Of a stretch of 64,000 bases of DNA, positions 50,861 to 59,620 are shown one piece after another. Source of the stretch: Streptococcus downei MFe28 (GTDB lineage: Bacteria; Bacillota; Bacilli; Lactobacillales; Streptococcaceae); assembly GCF_900459175.1 (NCBI RefSeq), contig NZ_UHFA01000002.1, forward strand, positions 1,302,001 to 1,366,000, written 5' to 3'. A program made the translations under genes and the position numbers. The notes beneath the pieces are model-generated. The model saw nothing but the letters and a program-made list of their open reading frames with translations. It did not search any database and was not told the DNA's origin. Every line of letters begins with the position of its first letter. The stretch's first letter is position 1.

Positions 50861-51673
50861 ATGCGAAAGTACAACAGACAACCAAAAACGATTATTGTGA
50901 CAGGCGGAAGTTCTGGCATCGGGTTAGAATTGGCAAAACTACTTGCTGGAGAAGCAGCAGAGATTGTCCTCCTTGCTCGGAATCAGGTCAAGCTTTCCCA
51001 AGCTAAGACTGCCCTGGAGGCCCTAAATCCTAGCCTTGAAGTCTTCACTATCAGTGCTGATTTATCAACTGTTGAGGGAATTTTCCAGGCTGTTAAGCAA
51101 GTTGAAGCGTTACATCTTAATATTGATAGCTTGGTAAATAATGTCGGCTATGGAGTCAGCGGCTTGGCTGATAGTTTAGATCTAGATACTGTTGAGAAGG
51201 CTACAGTTGCTAATGCTTTGGCTCCGACTCTGCTCACTCAGGCTTTCTTACCTGCCATCGTTCGTAATCAGGGGAATATCCTCTTTATGGGAGCAGGGGC
51301 TGCCACTCATCCTATGCCTAGTCTGGTCCACTATTCTGCTAGTAAAAACCTCATCCATGGTTTGGTCAGGGGCCTTCGCATTGATTTAAAGGGCACCGGA
51401 GTACATGTTACTGAGATTCAGCCTGGTCCTGTTGCTACGAATTTTGGGACCAGCAGTGGTGGTTCTGGCTCTTCCCAGGATTTTGCAGACAATAATCCTC
51501 TGAAAAAGGTTGAAATCACGCCCCAACAATGTGCGAAAGAATCTCTTGCTGCCTTGCGAGCTAATAAATTGCTTCATTATCCTGGCAGAGGCTATCGCTT
51601 CCTCATACGCCTTACCAAGCTGGTGCCTTCTCCGCTTATGGAAAAGTTATTACAAAGATTTATCCAACGCTAA
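50861..51673 (+). CDS. Short-chain dehydrogenase/reductase
   Basis: A 270-residue classical SDR. It has NAD(P) motif VTGGSSGIG at residue 14 onward, NNVGYG, and the catalytic tyrosine-lysine pair HYSASK. The serine position is in LFMGAGAATHP, and PGPVATNF follows the catalytic site. GGAGGG precedes the ATG. It sits between the DUF915 hydrolase and a hydrolase relic. Substrate unknown. Confidence 0.9.
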   Translation: MRKYNRQPKTIIVTGGSSGIGLELAKLLAGEAAEIVLLARNQVKLSQAKTALEALNPSLEVFTISADLSTVEGIFQAVKQVEALHLNIDSLVNNVGYGVSGLADSLDLDTVEKATVANALAPTLLTQAFLPAIVRNQGNILFMGAGAATHPMPSLVHYSASKNLIHGLVRGLRIDLKGTGVHVTEIQPGPVATNFGTSSGGSGSSQDFADNNPLKKVEITPQQCAKESLAALRANKLLHYPGRGYRFLIRLTKLVPSPLMEKLLQRFIQR

Positions 51674-51682
51674 TTGTGTTAA

Positions 51683-51840
51683 TCAGCCTATCGCCTTTTT
51701 CAGTGTAAAGACTGGAAGAAATATCGAGGGTCATACACCCTGTCTAGTTTGTACTGAGAGGCCAAGCAGGCTGCTTCAATCTTCTTAACAATCCTGAGGT
51801 CTTTCAATATATTGTTGAAATGATTTTGGCTGTGGGACAA
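51683..51840 (+). pseudogene. C-terminal relic of a second DUF915 hydrolase
   Basis: AFFSVKTGRN (51690 region) matches PFASVETGKY of 49951. After a frame change, LLNNPEVFQYIVEMIL (about 51784-51830) matches LPSNPEVIQYIAEKIL. The spacing equals that of the intact gene. Everything upstream has been replaced by the SDR gene. Confidence 0.75.
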
Positions 51841-51951
51841 TAAAAGTTTAACAAGCTTTTATATTGATTATTTCTCAATCGCTAGCTTGGGCTTTGATAC
51901 GACAACCGCTCTGGCTGCCCTTGATACTTGATTTGCCAATTATAAATATAA

Positions 51952-51984
51952 AAAGAACGGTTGATTTCTGTCGACCGTTCTCTT
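51952..51984. terminator. Bidirectional terminator
   Basis: AGAACGGT / ACCGTTCT stem with A and T runs. It serves the opposing SnoaL gene. Confidence 0.75.
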
Positions 51985-52018
51985 TATATAGGGCGTATGA
52001 ATTTAGTTAAATCTGCTA

Positions 52019-52366
52019 TTAATTTGCAACAATTTTAAGATGACTGATCTTACTATCCTTGATGGTTGCAAAATCTTTGCCAGTCAGGGTAAAATAGTCA
52101 TTAGCGGAGCGTTGTGATACAACTCCCCAATCCACTCTAAACTCGTTTTCAGAGATTTGACTGGTATGCCAAAGGTGTTTGCAAACAGGATTTCGACTGA
52201 AAAAATCGTTGAAAAAATTGATGATGGCCTCCTTCCCATGGACGGCTTTCCCATTATGTGGTTCTATGGTAGCTTGCTCATCAAAGAGTGTGCAGAGTTC
52301 GTCAAACTTTTCTCTATCTTGTCCAGCTTGGTCAGATAGGATAAAATAGCGATCCAATATGGTCAT
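52019..52366 (-). CDS. SnoaL-like (NTF2-fold) protein
   Basis: A 115-residue cone-barrel protein of the SnoaL/DUF4440 type: YFILSDQAGQDREKFDEL, then FDEQATIEPHNGKAVHGKEA and INFFNDFFSRN. The fold binds small molecules, and members range from cyclases to binding proteins. It is transcribed divergently from an ArsR regulator, which probably controls it. AGGAGG precedes the start on the minus strand. Confidence 0.85.
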   Translation of the reverse strand: MTILDRYFILSDQAGQDREKFDELCTLFDEQATIEPHNGKAVHGKEAIINFFNDFFSRNPVCKHLWHTSQISENEFRVDWGVVSQRSANDYFTLTGKDFATIKDSKISHLKIVAN

Positions 52367-52464
52367 TGTAACAACCTCCTTTACATTGTTTGATAATCAT
52401 TGAACAATTAAATGATAACATAATAATAAAATTTTTCAAGAAAGGACTGAATAAACTCAAAATT

Positions 52465-52776
52465 ATGCCCGATTTATTTCATCCAGAAGCCCAAGAAATA
52501 TCCTTATCACAAGTTTTATATGCCCTAAGCGATCCCATTCGTTTGCAAATCTTTTCTAAATTATTCCATTTAGGGGAAGAAGTGAGTTGTAGTTATTTTA
52601 ATAACTTAGCCAAAAAGAGTAACTTATCGCATCATTATAAAGTTCTGCGTGAAGCTGGTGTCATCTATGTAAGAATTGAAGGAAGACATCGTTATCTCTC
52701 TTTAAGACAGAGCGACATTAATCAGCGTTTTCCCAAATTATTTCAGACGATTATTAAGAGTTGTTCTCAAGATTAG
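52465..52776 (+). CDS. ArsR-family transcriptional regulator
   Basis: A 103-residue winged-helix repressor: ISLSQVLYALSDPIRLQIFS, recognition helix KSNLSHHYKVLREAGVIYV, wing EGRHRYLSL. There are no cysteine metal-site motifs, so it is not a classic metal sensor. ATG 52465 is preferred since the upstream extension is AT-rich and unlike the family. The divergent spacer carries TTGTT/AACAA around TGATAATCATTG, a candidate operator. Confidence 0.85.
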   Translation: MPDLFHPEAQEISLSQVLYALSDPIRLQIFSKLFHLGEEVSCSYFNNLAKKSNLSHHYKVLREAGVIYVRIEGRHRYLSLRQSDINQRFPKLFQTIIKSCSQD

Positions 52777-52828
52777 AGTTTTCGTTTTTGCTTGAACAGG
52801 AGATAGGAAAGGAAAAATTTCAACAACC

Positions 52829-52873
52829 CTGTCAAGATTTTTTCTTGACAGAGCTTTGATGTTCTGCTATACT
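52829..52873 (+). promoter_or_regulatory. rpsP promoter embedded in a hairpin
   Basis: TTGACA (52845-52850), 17 bases, TATACT (52868-52873) is near consensus. The -35 lies in the right arm of a perfect 9-bp inverted repeat CTGTCAAGA-TTTTT-TCTTGACAG (52829-52851). Confidence 0.85.
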
Positions 52874-52937
52874 AGCTAAGTAAAGTCGTAGGAAGCCTAT
52901 GGCTAAGCAAGAATTACTATAGAAAAGAGACTTAAAC

Positions 52938-53210
52938 ATGTCAGTAAAAATTCGTTTGACTCGTATGGGTTCTAAGAAGAAGCCTTTCTACCGTATCAAT
53001 GTTGCCGATTCACGTGCACCGCGTGATGGTCGTTTCATCGAAACTGTTGGAACTTACAATCCCTTGGTTACTGAAAACCAAGTGACTTTGAAGGAAGACC
53101 GCATTCTTGACTGGATGTCTAAAGGGGCTCAACCTTCTGATACTGTTCGTAACATCCTTTCACGCCAAGGAATTATGAAGAAATTCCACGATTCTAAATA
53201 CTCAAAATAA
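52938..53210 (+). CDS. rpsP: 30S ribosomal protein S16
   Basis: A 90-residue protein beginning [20 protein letters not shown], followed by [19 protein letters not shown], the diagnostic S16 segments. AAAGAGA precedes the ATG. It is followed by khpA after 11 bases, a conserved Firmicute pair. The rimM-trmD genes that often follow are 5 kb away here. Confidence 0.98.
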   Translation: MSVKIRLTRMGSKKKPFYRINVADSRAPRDGRFIETVGTYNPLVTENQVTLKEDRILDWMSKGAQPSDTVRNILSRQGIMKKFHDSKYSK

Positions 53211-53221
53211 GAGCTTAACTT

Positions 53222-53461
53222 ATGGATACCATTGAAAATCTCATTATCGCTATCATCAAACCTTTGATTTCAAAGCCAGATAGCTTCAGCATCAAAATTG
53301 AGGATGGTTCTGAATTTATGGAGTACCATTTGGACCTAGATCCTCAGGATATTGGTCGGATTATCGGCAAAAAAGGTCGAACCATCACAGCGATAAGGTC
53401 GATTGTCTATTCGGTACCCGTTGAGACCAAAAAAGTTAGAATCATTATTGATGAAAAGTAA
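53222..53461 (+). CDS. khpA: RNA-binding protein KhpA
   Basis: A 79-residue KH-domain protein with the G-x-x-G loop [18 protein letters not shown]. It pairs with KhpB in streptococci to bind many RNAs and affect cell elongation. It is co-transcribed with rpsP and ends in a terminator. Confidence 0.95.
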   Translation: MDTIENLIIAIIKPLISKPDSFSIKIEDGSEFMEYHLDLDPQDIGRIIGKKGRTITAIRSIVYSVPVETKKVRIIIDEK

Positions 53462-53464
53462 GAA

Positions 53465-53490
53465 AGTAGCGATTGTCCGCTGCTTTTTTT
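53465..53490 (+). terminator. rpsP-khpA terminator
   Basis: AAGTAGCG / CGCTGCTTT stem with T-run. Confidence 0.7.
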
Positions 53491-53940
53491 GCTTTTATGC
53501 CAAAAGACTGAATACTCAAGGAATATTAGGCAGAGTATACGAAATTTGAAGGTGGGAGGGGTATCATAATTGAATATAAATAATTTCACCTTGATTCAGA
53601 AAATCGACAGAGTGGTAAATCTTTAGAGGTCCTTCATCCTAAGTATGAAGAATCTGGTGCTTCCGATAAAAGGTGGAAAAAAGCAGAGCTCCCACAAGCA
53701 GATTTAAACACAAGTGTTTACGAAATTGAAGGCTACACCTGTGTAGTGCTGTCGGATTTGGCATGTCTAAGTAATATGCCCTCTTGAATCGAACAAGCGG
53801 TGTGAGAACAAATAGGTGCTTAATCTGGTTTTTTATCTATGGTAATTGGAGGATGATTTTTCATCAAAGAAGTCGGGTAGATTAATAAATCTTAGGTTAG
53901 CAAAAATTAAAATAGTGTAAGAGCAGTAGACTTCACGGTT
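53491..53940. other. Gene-free region with decayed sequence
   Basis: No frame with a ribosome site is visible. Short coding-like pieces (for example LHPKYEESGASDKRW near 53620) suggest the remains of a lost gene, but I cannot name it. A short hairpin ACACAAGTGTTTACG lies near 53710. Confidence 0.35.
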
Positions 53941-53952
53941 TGCTGTTTTTGC

Positions 53953-54011
53953 TTGACAAATTATATTCTAGTGATAGAATATAAATAGATGATATTCTAA
54001 TGCTAGAATAT
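53953..54011 (+). promoter_or_regulatory. PadR-type promoter/operator region
   Basis: TTGACA (53953-53958) and TAGAAT (53975-53980) form the promoter. Two 20-bp palindromes ATATTCTA-n4-TAGAATAT lie at 53963-53982, covering the -10, and at 53992-54011, just downstream. Their centres are 29 bp apart. Confidence 0.85.
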
Positions 54012-54049
54012 ACAAATCAAAAAAGATATTCCAAAAGGAGGAAAATGTC

Positions 54050-54694
54050 ATGGCATTTGATTTCAAAAAAGAGTTGAAGGAGTTGTATCCGACAAAGACT
54101 AATCCGACGATTGTCAAGGTCCCTAAAATGAACTTTTTGGCAGTTCGAGGACAGGGTGACCCTAATGAAGAAGGAGGTGAATATAAGCAAGCTATAAGTT
54201 TACTTTATCCGCTGGCCTATACCATTAAAATGAGCAAAAAGACAGACTACAAGATGGAAGGATATTTTGATTTTGTCGTCCCACCACTTGAAGGCTTTTG
54301 GTGGCAAGAGGGAATCACAGGTGCTGACTACAATCGTAAGAGTGATTTTCATTTTATCGCCATTCTTCGCTTGCCTGATTTTGTTAGCGAGGAAGATTTT
54401 GACTGGGCAGTTAAACAAACGACTATCAAAAAGAAATTGGATTTTTCCAAGGTTGAATATTTCACTTATGACGAAGGTCTGTGTGTTCAATGTCTGCATA
54501 TCGGTCCCTACAATGACGAGCCTGCAACAGTTGAACGCATGCATGCTTACATGGAGGAAGAGGGATATCAACTGGATATTACCGATGAACGTATGCACCA
54601 TGAAATCTATATTGGTGATGTCCGTAAAGTGGCGCCAGATAAGCTAAAAACAATTATTCGTCATCCCATCAAAAAAGTAGGAAGTAAAAAATGA
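54050..54694 (+). CDS. GyrI-like small-molecule binding protein
   Basis: A 214-residue protein of the GyrI-like/SbmC type: MNFLAVRGQGDPNEEGGEYK, LEGFWWQEGI, LCVQCLHIGPYNDEPATVE. This fold sequesters or hydrolyses hydrophobic toxic compounds. GGAGG is the ribosome site. First gene of the PadR operon, so its expression should be relieved when the repressor binds a ligand. Confidence 0.88.
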   Translation: MAFDFKKELKELYPTKTNPTIVKVPKMNFLAVRGQGDPNEEGGEYKQAISLLYPLAYTIKMSKKTDYKMEGYFDFVVPPLEGFWWQEGITGADYNRKSDFHFIAILRLPDFVSEEDFDWAVKQTTIKKKLDFSKVEYFTYDEGLCVQCLHIGPYNDEPATVERMHAYMEEEGYQLDITDERMHHEIYIGDVRKVAPDKLKTIIRHPIKKVGSKK

Positions 54695-55224
54695 GCATTA
54701 AGACATCTTTAACAGAAGAGTTGATTCTAGGACTATTGGCAGAGCAGCCTAGACATGGTTATCAAATTGAAAAGCTAATTGAAGACAGGGGGATGAGGCG
54801 GTGGACCGAGGTTGGTTTCTCTTCGATATACTATGTCCTTGATAAACTGGAGAAAAAAGAGCTTGCTAAAAGTGCACCAGCAAAAGGAAAGGAGAAAAAA
54901 GAGTATGCCATTACAGACTTGGGACTAACAGTTTTGACAGAAAAAACCAAACAGCGTTTGCTAGAGCGCCAACCAGCCAATTCACATTTCATGACGGCCT
55001 TGGCTAATAGTCAAAATATGTCACCAAAGGATTTGTTACAAGCTTTCAAGATACGTAAGAAAGTTTTAGAAGAGGACTTGCAGGTCTTGAAATTACAAGA
55101 AGCAAGGGAGGGTTTTGCACCGCGCTCTGCCCAGCAATTATTCAGCTTAGGCATGACCATGCTCCAAGCAGAGTTGGGCTGGTTAGAGGAGGAAATTGAT
55201 ATTTTGCAATCAAGGGAAGGATAG
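54691..55224 (+). CDS. PadR-family transcriptional regulator
   Basis: A 177-residue repressor. The winged helix reads LILGLLAEQPRHGYQIEKLI, then FSSIYYVLDKLEKKEL, and the C-terminal half is a dimerising coiled coil. The ATG overlaps the GyrI gene stop (ATGA). It is most likely the protein that binds the paired ATATTCTA-n4-TAGAATAT operators, an autoregulated circuit. Confidence 0.9.
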   Translation: MSIKTSLTEELILGLLAEQPRHGYQIEKLIEDRGMRRWTEVGFSSIYYVLDKLEKKELAKSAPAKGKEKKEYAITDLGLTVLTEKTKQRLLERQPANSHFMTALANSQNMSPKDLLQAFKIRKKVLEEDLQVLKLQEAREGFAPRSAQQLFSLGMTMLQAELGWLEEEIDILQSREG

Positions 55225-55255
55225 AAGCATTATACATCATCAAAGGAGATAGCGG

Positions 55256-56233
55256 ATGAAATTGGATGTAAAACCTTTTATCGGACAACATTGTGAAACG
55301 ACTGCTACAGGAACCCTTTTGAATCAACTTGGTATCTTTTTAAGTGAACCGCTCTTGTTCGGCCTGGGAGAAGGGCTAAGCTTTGTTTTTTGGAAGATGA
55401 AATCTTCGAATATGCCATTTATAGGTGGGAGAATTAAACCCGATCGTCTGACGCAAAACATCACGAAAAATCTTGGATTAAAACTTGATGTTAAGGAAAC
55501 CTCTTCTAAAGTTAAAGCTTGGGAATCTGTAAAAAGCTTGCTGGATAGTGGTAAAGCAGTCGGTCTGAAATTAGATTGTTATCATTTGGATTATTTCACT
55601 AATCCTATTCACTTTGCAGGCCATTATGTTGCTATCATTGGTTACGAAAATCAGGATGCTTTTTTAGTAGACACGGATCAGCAAGGTTGCCAAGTCAGCA
55701 CATCGCTTGAAAGTTTGGCGCTGGCAAGAAGCGAGAAAGGTCCTATGTCCTCTAAGAATTTATTTTACACTATTGAAAAAGAAAAGGACTTGATATCTTT
55801 AGAGATGGCTGTGGTAAAAGCGATACGGAATAACGCAGTAGACTATTTAAGTCCGTCAATCAAGAATATGCAATATAGAGGTATTGAAAAAGTAAGTGAG
55901 GAGGTCATCAAGTGGTTTGATGGTTCACAGACCACTGCAGAAGATTTTGGAAAAACTGCAATCTTAATGGAGAGAGCAGGTACTGGTGGTGCTATCTTTA
56001 GAAATCTCTATTGTGATTTTCTAAATGAGGCCTATGTTATCACAAAGAATGGAGTTATTAGGGATGCTTACCAATTATTTGTTGAGATCGCGAATGGTTG
56101 GACACAAGTTATTGAATTATTCCAAAAAGTTGCTGATACAAAAGATAGACGATTTATATTAGCCGCATCAGAAATAATGAAGAACCTTTCAGGAAAAGAA
56201 AAAGAGGCAATGACATTACTTATGGAAATCTAA
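55256..56233 (+). CDS. BtrH-like N-terminal domain protein (cysteine-peptidase-like fold)
   Basis: A 325-residue protein. The N-terminus FIGQHCETTATGTLLNQLG and later HFAGHYVAIIGYENQDAFLVD resemble the BtrH/DUF4872 acyl-transfer domain with papain-like cysteine and histidine. The C-terminal 120 residues are helical and rich in charged residues. CAAAGGAG precedes the ATG. Third gene of the PadR operon, which looks like a compact detoxification or antibiotic-modifying module. Reaction unknown. Confidence 0.75.
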   Translation: MKLDVKPFIGQHCETTATGTLLNQLGIFLSEPLLFGLGEGLSFVFWKMKSSNMPFIGGRIKPDRLTQNITKNLGLKLDVKETSSKVKAWESVKSLLDSGKAVGLKLDCYHLDYFTNPIHFAGHYVAIIGYENQDAFLVDTDQQGCQVSTSLESLALARSEKGPMSSKNLFYTIEKEKDLISLEMAVVKAIRNNAVDYLSPSIKNMQYRGIEKVSEEVIKWFDGSQTTAEDFGKTAILMERAGTGGAIFRNLYCDFLNEAYVITKNGVIRDAYQLFVEIANGWTQVIELFQKVADTKDRRFILAASEIMKNLSGKEKEAMTLLMEI

Positions 56234-56248
56234 AGAATCTGTAAGGGG

Positions 56249-56294
56249 AAAACAATCAATATGTTTACGTCGTAATTATACATTGATTGTTTTT
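56249..56294 (+). terminator. Terminator of the PadR operon
   Basis: AAACAATCAAT / ATTGATTGTTT arms followed by a T-run. Confidence 0.8.
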
Positions 56295-56522
56295 CGCTTT
56301 TTGTGGTGTTTATCCAATGTTCGGTTGACGAGAGTTACTCTGTTTACTGATGGTTGAGCTTTAAGCTAAACTGGCGAACGTTTTCTATTTCTTTTTTAGG
56401 TGGAAAAAATTGAATAATTGATCTGACTTCGTTAAGGCAATAGATTAAGGAGGTGTGATAAGAATTTTTTACTCTAATCATCTTGACAAGCACCCTATTT
56501 TTCAGTAGAATATTAGCTGTAT

Positions 56523-56594
56523 TGGGGTATAGCCAAGCGGTAAGGCAAGGGACTTTGACTCCCTCATGCGTTGGTTCGAATCCAGCTACCCCAG
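56523..56594 (+). tRNA. tRNA-Gln (anticodon TTG)
   Basis: The acceptor stem TGGGGTA/TACCCCA, D-arm AGCCAAGCGGTAAGGC, anticodon arm GGGACTTTGACTCCC (anticodon TTG) and T-arm TTGGTTCGAATCCAG are all complete. Discriminator G, no encoded CCA, followed by a T-run terminator. Confidence 0.96.
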
Positions 56595-56620
56595 TTTTTT
56601 TATTTGCACTTCTATGCTAG

Positions 56621-56665
56621 GCCGGTGTGGCGGAATTGGCAGACGCGCTGGACTCAAAATCCAGT
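56621..56665 (+). pseudogene. 5' fragment of tRNA-Leu (anticodon CAA)
   Basis: GCCGGTGTGGCGGAATTGGC and the D-loop are followed by a complete anticodon arm CTGGACTCAAAATCCAG, then the sequence breaks off. The variable arm, T-arm and 3' acceptor strand are absent, so no mature tRNA can form. Confidence 0.88.
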
Positions 56666-57074
56666 AGTTTTGTGATAAAATGTAATTGTTCCATATGATT
56701 CTTTCTAATGAGTTGTTTTGTCACTTTTCATTATAGATCTTATGGGACTTTTTTTCTACAACAAAATAGGCTCCATAATATCCATAGGGGATTTACCCAC
56801 TACAAATATTTTAGAGCCCATAAAAGAAACTCTCCTTTCTCGAAAGAGAAGGGAGATATTTTATGTTGGAGAAAAAAGTCGAGGGGATAAATATTTCTTC
56901 TATATCTTCTATCCAACCCACATCAATCTCTTATACATATTAGTTAGAATAACTACCAAGTCTATATCAAGTATCTCAAAGGGGTGCTTTTCTGATGTTT
57001 GAACGAGCAAAAAAACACCCTAATTCCAATGCTTTTCTAAGCATGTGGAATAAGAGTGCTTATTGTACAGGAAA
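56666..57074. other. Unassigned region after the tRNA fragment
   Basis: AT-rich sequence. Frames in it are short, lack good ribosome sites and look like chance. It contains a hairpin TCTCCTTTCTC-GAAA-GAGAAGGGAGA near 56835 and AATAAGAGTGCTTATT near 57049, the latter possibly the terminator of the opposing CsbD gene. Confidence 0.4.
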
Positions 57075-57278
57075 TTATTCTCCGTCTTTTTTAAAGATGT
57101 TTTTAACACCAGATACTGCACCTTCGACAGCTTCTTCAGCATCTCCGGCAACTTCTTTAGCTTTTGAAGCTACTTTTTCTGCAGCACCTTCTGCTTGAGT
57201 TTTTGTATCGCCAGTTAGTTTACCAAAACCTTCTTTAACAGAACCTTTAGCTTGGTTGAATTTTTCTTCGATTGACAT
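57075..57278 (-). CDS. CsbD-family stress protein
   Basis: A 67-residue highly charged helical protein beginning [20 protein letters not shown], with [16 protein letters not shown], typical of CsbD-like general stress proteins. The sequence is alanine/lysine/glutamate-rich. GGAGG precedes the start on the minus strand. Function in the family is unclear. Confidence 0.9.
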   Translation of the reverse strand: MSIEEKFNQAKGSVKEGFGKLTGDTKTQAEGAAEKVASKAKEVAGDAEEAVEGAVSGVKNIFKKDGE

Positions 57279-57330
57279 GGGGTTACCTCCATTAATTTTT
57301 TGTATTATCTAAACTAAATCAGATATTGAT

Positions 57331-57814
57331 TTAAGTATACACCCTTTTATACTGAAAAGCAAAAAACTGATACGAAATGAACTGAACGTCTGATTTATAC
57401 AGTTCCATTTTTTCTAATAAATAGCTATCTTGGTCAGTCCCGTTAATAGCACGATAAAAATTATCGCCAACCTTAATGATAGCTCCATCAGTTGTAGCTG
57501 AAGTATTGACATAAACATCTTTTTTATCAACACCTAACTCTTTTGATACAATCTCGATGAAGTGTAAGTAACTACGAAATTGATTATCATTGGATTGACT
57601 AGTTTGGAAATTCGTAATACTAATCAATACAAAAGCAATTAAAGTCAAAATAGAAATAATCGATAATTCACGGAACTTGCTTCCTTTTTTATCTTTGAAA
57701 GCTTTAAATGCAAAAAAAAATAGTCACAATTACTAAGAGCGTTGACACAATAATCATAGCCCAATTCTGCTGACTGATCTGACTGAGAACATAGTCGTAT
57801 GAATAGAATTTCAT
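57331..57814 (-). pseudogene. DUF3290 membrane protein with a poly-A9 frameshift
   Basis: On the minus strand GGAGG and ATG 57814 open MKFYSYDYVLSQISQQNW and a membrane helix. At 57712-57720 a run of nine A (T in the coding sense) shifts the frame to a stop. With eight bases the reading would continue TIFFAFKAFKDKKGSKF and then the intact rest (LTLIAFVLISITNFQTSQ and so on) for about 160 residues. Everything else is well kept, so it is a recent or reversible change. Confidence 0.85.
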
Positions 57815-57886
57815 AAGAACCTCCACCTTTTTAAATTCAATCTGTTATAAATTAATCTTTAAGCAATTGCAGATGAGAGTTTATCA

Positions 57887-58123
57887 GTGACTTTCTTGCA
57901 AATTTATTCGAGGATGCACTTGGCTGACTTAGCATTAGGAATCCTAACGCTATCCTTAGCCGGTTTAAGTATAGAATTACCGATTCAGTTAATGGGTTAT
58001 GCCTCTGGGTTTTTCCAGATTGTTTTTACCTATTACAGTAGACCCATAAAGGCTAAAAGCTATATTTTTTCAGTCTCCATTTGGACTATCTGGATAATTC
58101 CCTTCTACTTGAATATTTACTAA
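57887..58123 (+). CDS. Small hydrophobic protein, uncertain
   Basis: A 78-residue frame from a GTG, with three hydrophobic stretches (LALGILTLSLAGLSIELPI, GFFQIVFTYY, SVSIWTIWIIPFYLNI). The ribosome site is poor (GAGAG). Amino-acid content is compatible with a membrane protein. It may be a relic or a real small gene. Confidence 0.35.
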   Translation: MTFLQIYSRMHLADLALGILTLSLAGLSIELPIQLMGYASGFFQIVFTYYSRPIKAKSYIFSVSIWTIWIIPFYLNIY

Positions 58124-58368
58124 GGATGCACAGTTTCTAGTTATTGTAGAGGGCTCTTGATTTCAGTTAGTTGATAATTGCTTTTGATGTTGAGAATTCT
58201 TGATTGTTAGTCCGACACCTCTGTCTTTAAAGGGGGGGATTTTATTAGACACCCTAAAATTTTATTTTTTTTAGTCGATTCAGTTGCTTACTTGGCAATT
58301 TGCTCCTTTACTTTCCTGGCTGGGGAGTGGTAAAATACTAGGGAATGATTAAAGAATAAGGACGATTT

Positions 58369-58890
58369 ATGAATTATTATAAGGTTGGCACTATTGTCAA
58401 TACCCAAGGCCTGCAAGGGGAAATGCGGGTTCTCTCGGTCAGCGATTTTGCGGACGAACGCTTTAAAAGGGGGAGTAGCCTAGCTCTCTTTGATGATAAG
58501 GATAGGTTTGTGCAGGAGGTGACCATTGCCAGTCACCGCAAGCATAAGAATTTCGATGTCATCAAGTTCAAGGACATGTACCATATCAATGCTATTGAGA
58601 AATTCAAGGGCCATGTCCTCAAGGTGGCCGAGGAAAATTTGACGGACCTGTCCGATGGTGAGTTTTACTACCACCAAATTATTGGCCTACCTGTCTATGA
58701 AAATAATCAGCAATTGGGCACCATCAAGGAGATCCTCCAACCTGGGGCCAATGATGTCTGGGTGGTTAAGCGAAAGGGCAAGCGCGACTTGCTCCTGCCC
58801 TACATTCCCCCGGTGGTCAAGAAGGTAGATGTGACCAATCAGCGGGTAGAAGTGGAGCTCTTAGAAGGACTGGATGACGATGAAGATTGA
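58369..58890 (+). CDS. rimM: Ribosome maturation factor RimM
   Basis: A 173-residue 16S rRNA processing factor: [20 protein letters not shown] at the N-terminal barrel, [13 protein letters not shown] in the PRC-barrel and [13 protein letters not shown] at the end. AAGGACG precedes the ATG. It overlaps trmD. Confidence 0.96.
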   Translation: MNYYKVGTIVNTQGLQGEMRVLSVSDFADERFKRGSSLALFDDKDRFVQEVTIASHRKHKNFDVIKFKDMYHINAIEKFKGHVLKVAEENLTDLSDGEFYYHQIIGLPVYENNQQLGTIKEILQPGANDVWVVKRKGKRDLLLPYIPPVVKKVDVTNQRVEVELLEGLDDDED

Positions 58891-59620
58891 CATTCTAACC
58901 CTCTTTCCAGAAATGTTTGCTCCCCTGGAGCATTCCATCGTTGGCAAGGCCCAGGAAAAGGGGCTCTTGGAAATTAATTACCACAACTTCCGCGAGAATG
59001 CTGAGAAATCCCGCCATGTGGACGATGAACCCTATGGCGGAGGTCAGGGTATGCTTTTGCGGGCCCAGCCCATTTTTGACACCATGGCAAAAATTGAGGC
59101 CAAGAAGCCTCGGGTCTTGCTCTTGGATCCTGCTGGTCGCAAATTTGACCAGGCCTATGCTGAGGATCTGGCCCAAGAAGAGCAACTAATTTTTATCTGT
59201 GGCCACTACGAAGGTTATGATGAGCGGATTAAGACCCTAGTAACTGATGAGGTATCCTTGGGAGACTTTGTCCTAACGGGTGGGGAGCTGGCCGCTATGA
59301 CCATTGTCGATGCGACCGTTCGGCTCATTCCAGAGGTCTTAGGCAAGGAGTCCAGCCATCAGGATGATAGTTTTTCATCGGGTCTGCTGGAGTATCCCCA
59401 ATACACGAGACCCTATGATTTTCGTGGCATGACGGTTCCCGATGTCCTTATGAGTGGCCACCACGAGAATATTCGTCGCTGGCGCTTAGAGCAGAGTCTA
59501 CGCAAGACCTGGCAGCGTCGACCTGATTTGCTGGAAAACTATTCATTGAGCCCGGAAGAGGCAGAGCTTTTAGAAGCTATAAAGGCTGAAACAAGAGAAA
59601 AGGAAGAAAGAAATGACTGA
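58880..59620 (+). CDS. trmD: tRNA (guanine-N1)-methyltransferase
   Basis: A 246-residue SPOUT methyltransferase modifying G37 of tRNAs, preventing frameshifting. It contains [20 protein letters not shown], the conserved [12 protein letters not shown], the trefoil-knot segments [13 protein letters not shown] and [16 protein letters not shown] 58880 (MKIDIL) is the family start; ATG 58874 is alternative. Overlaps rimM by 11 and the next gene by 8 bases. Confidence 0.96.
   Translation: MKIDILTLFPEMFAPLEHSIVGKAQEKGLLEINYHNFRENAEKSRHVDDEPYGGGQGMLLRAQPIFDTMAKIEAKKPRVLLLDPAGRKFDQAYAEDLAQEEQLIFICGHYEGYDERIKTLVTDEVSLGDFVLTGGELAAMTIVDATVRLIPEVLGKESSHQDDSFSSGLLEYPQYTRPYDFRGMTVPDVLMSGHHENIRRWRLEQSLRKTWQRRPDLLENYSLSPEEAELLEAIKAETREKEERND

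Noticed and set aside
56718..57002. Frame of 94 codons after the tRNA fragment
   Set aside because: No ribosome site, unusual composition, overlaps hairpins and alternative frames; probably chance.
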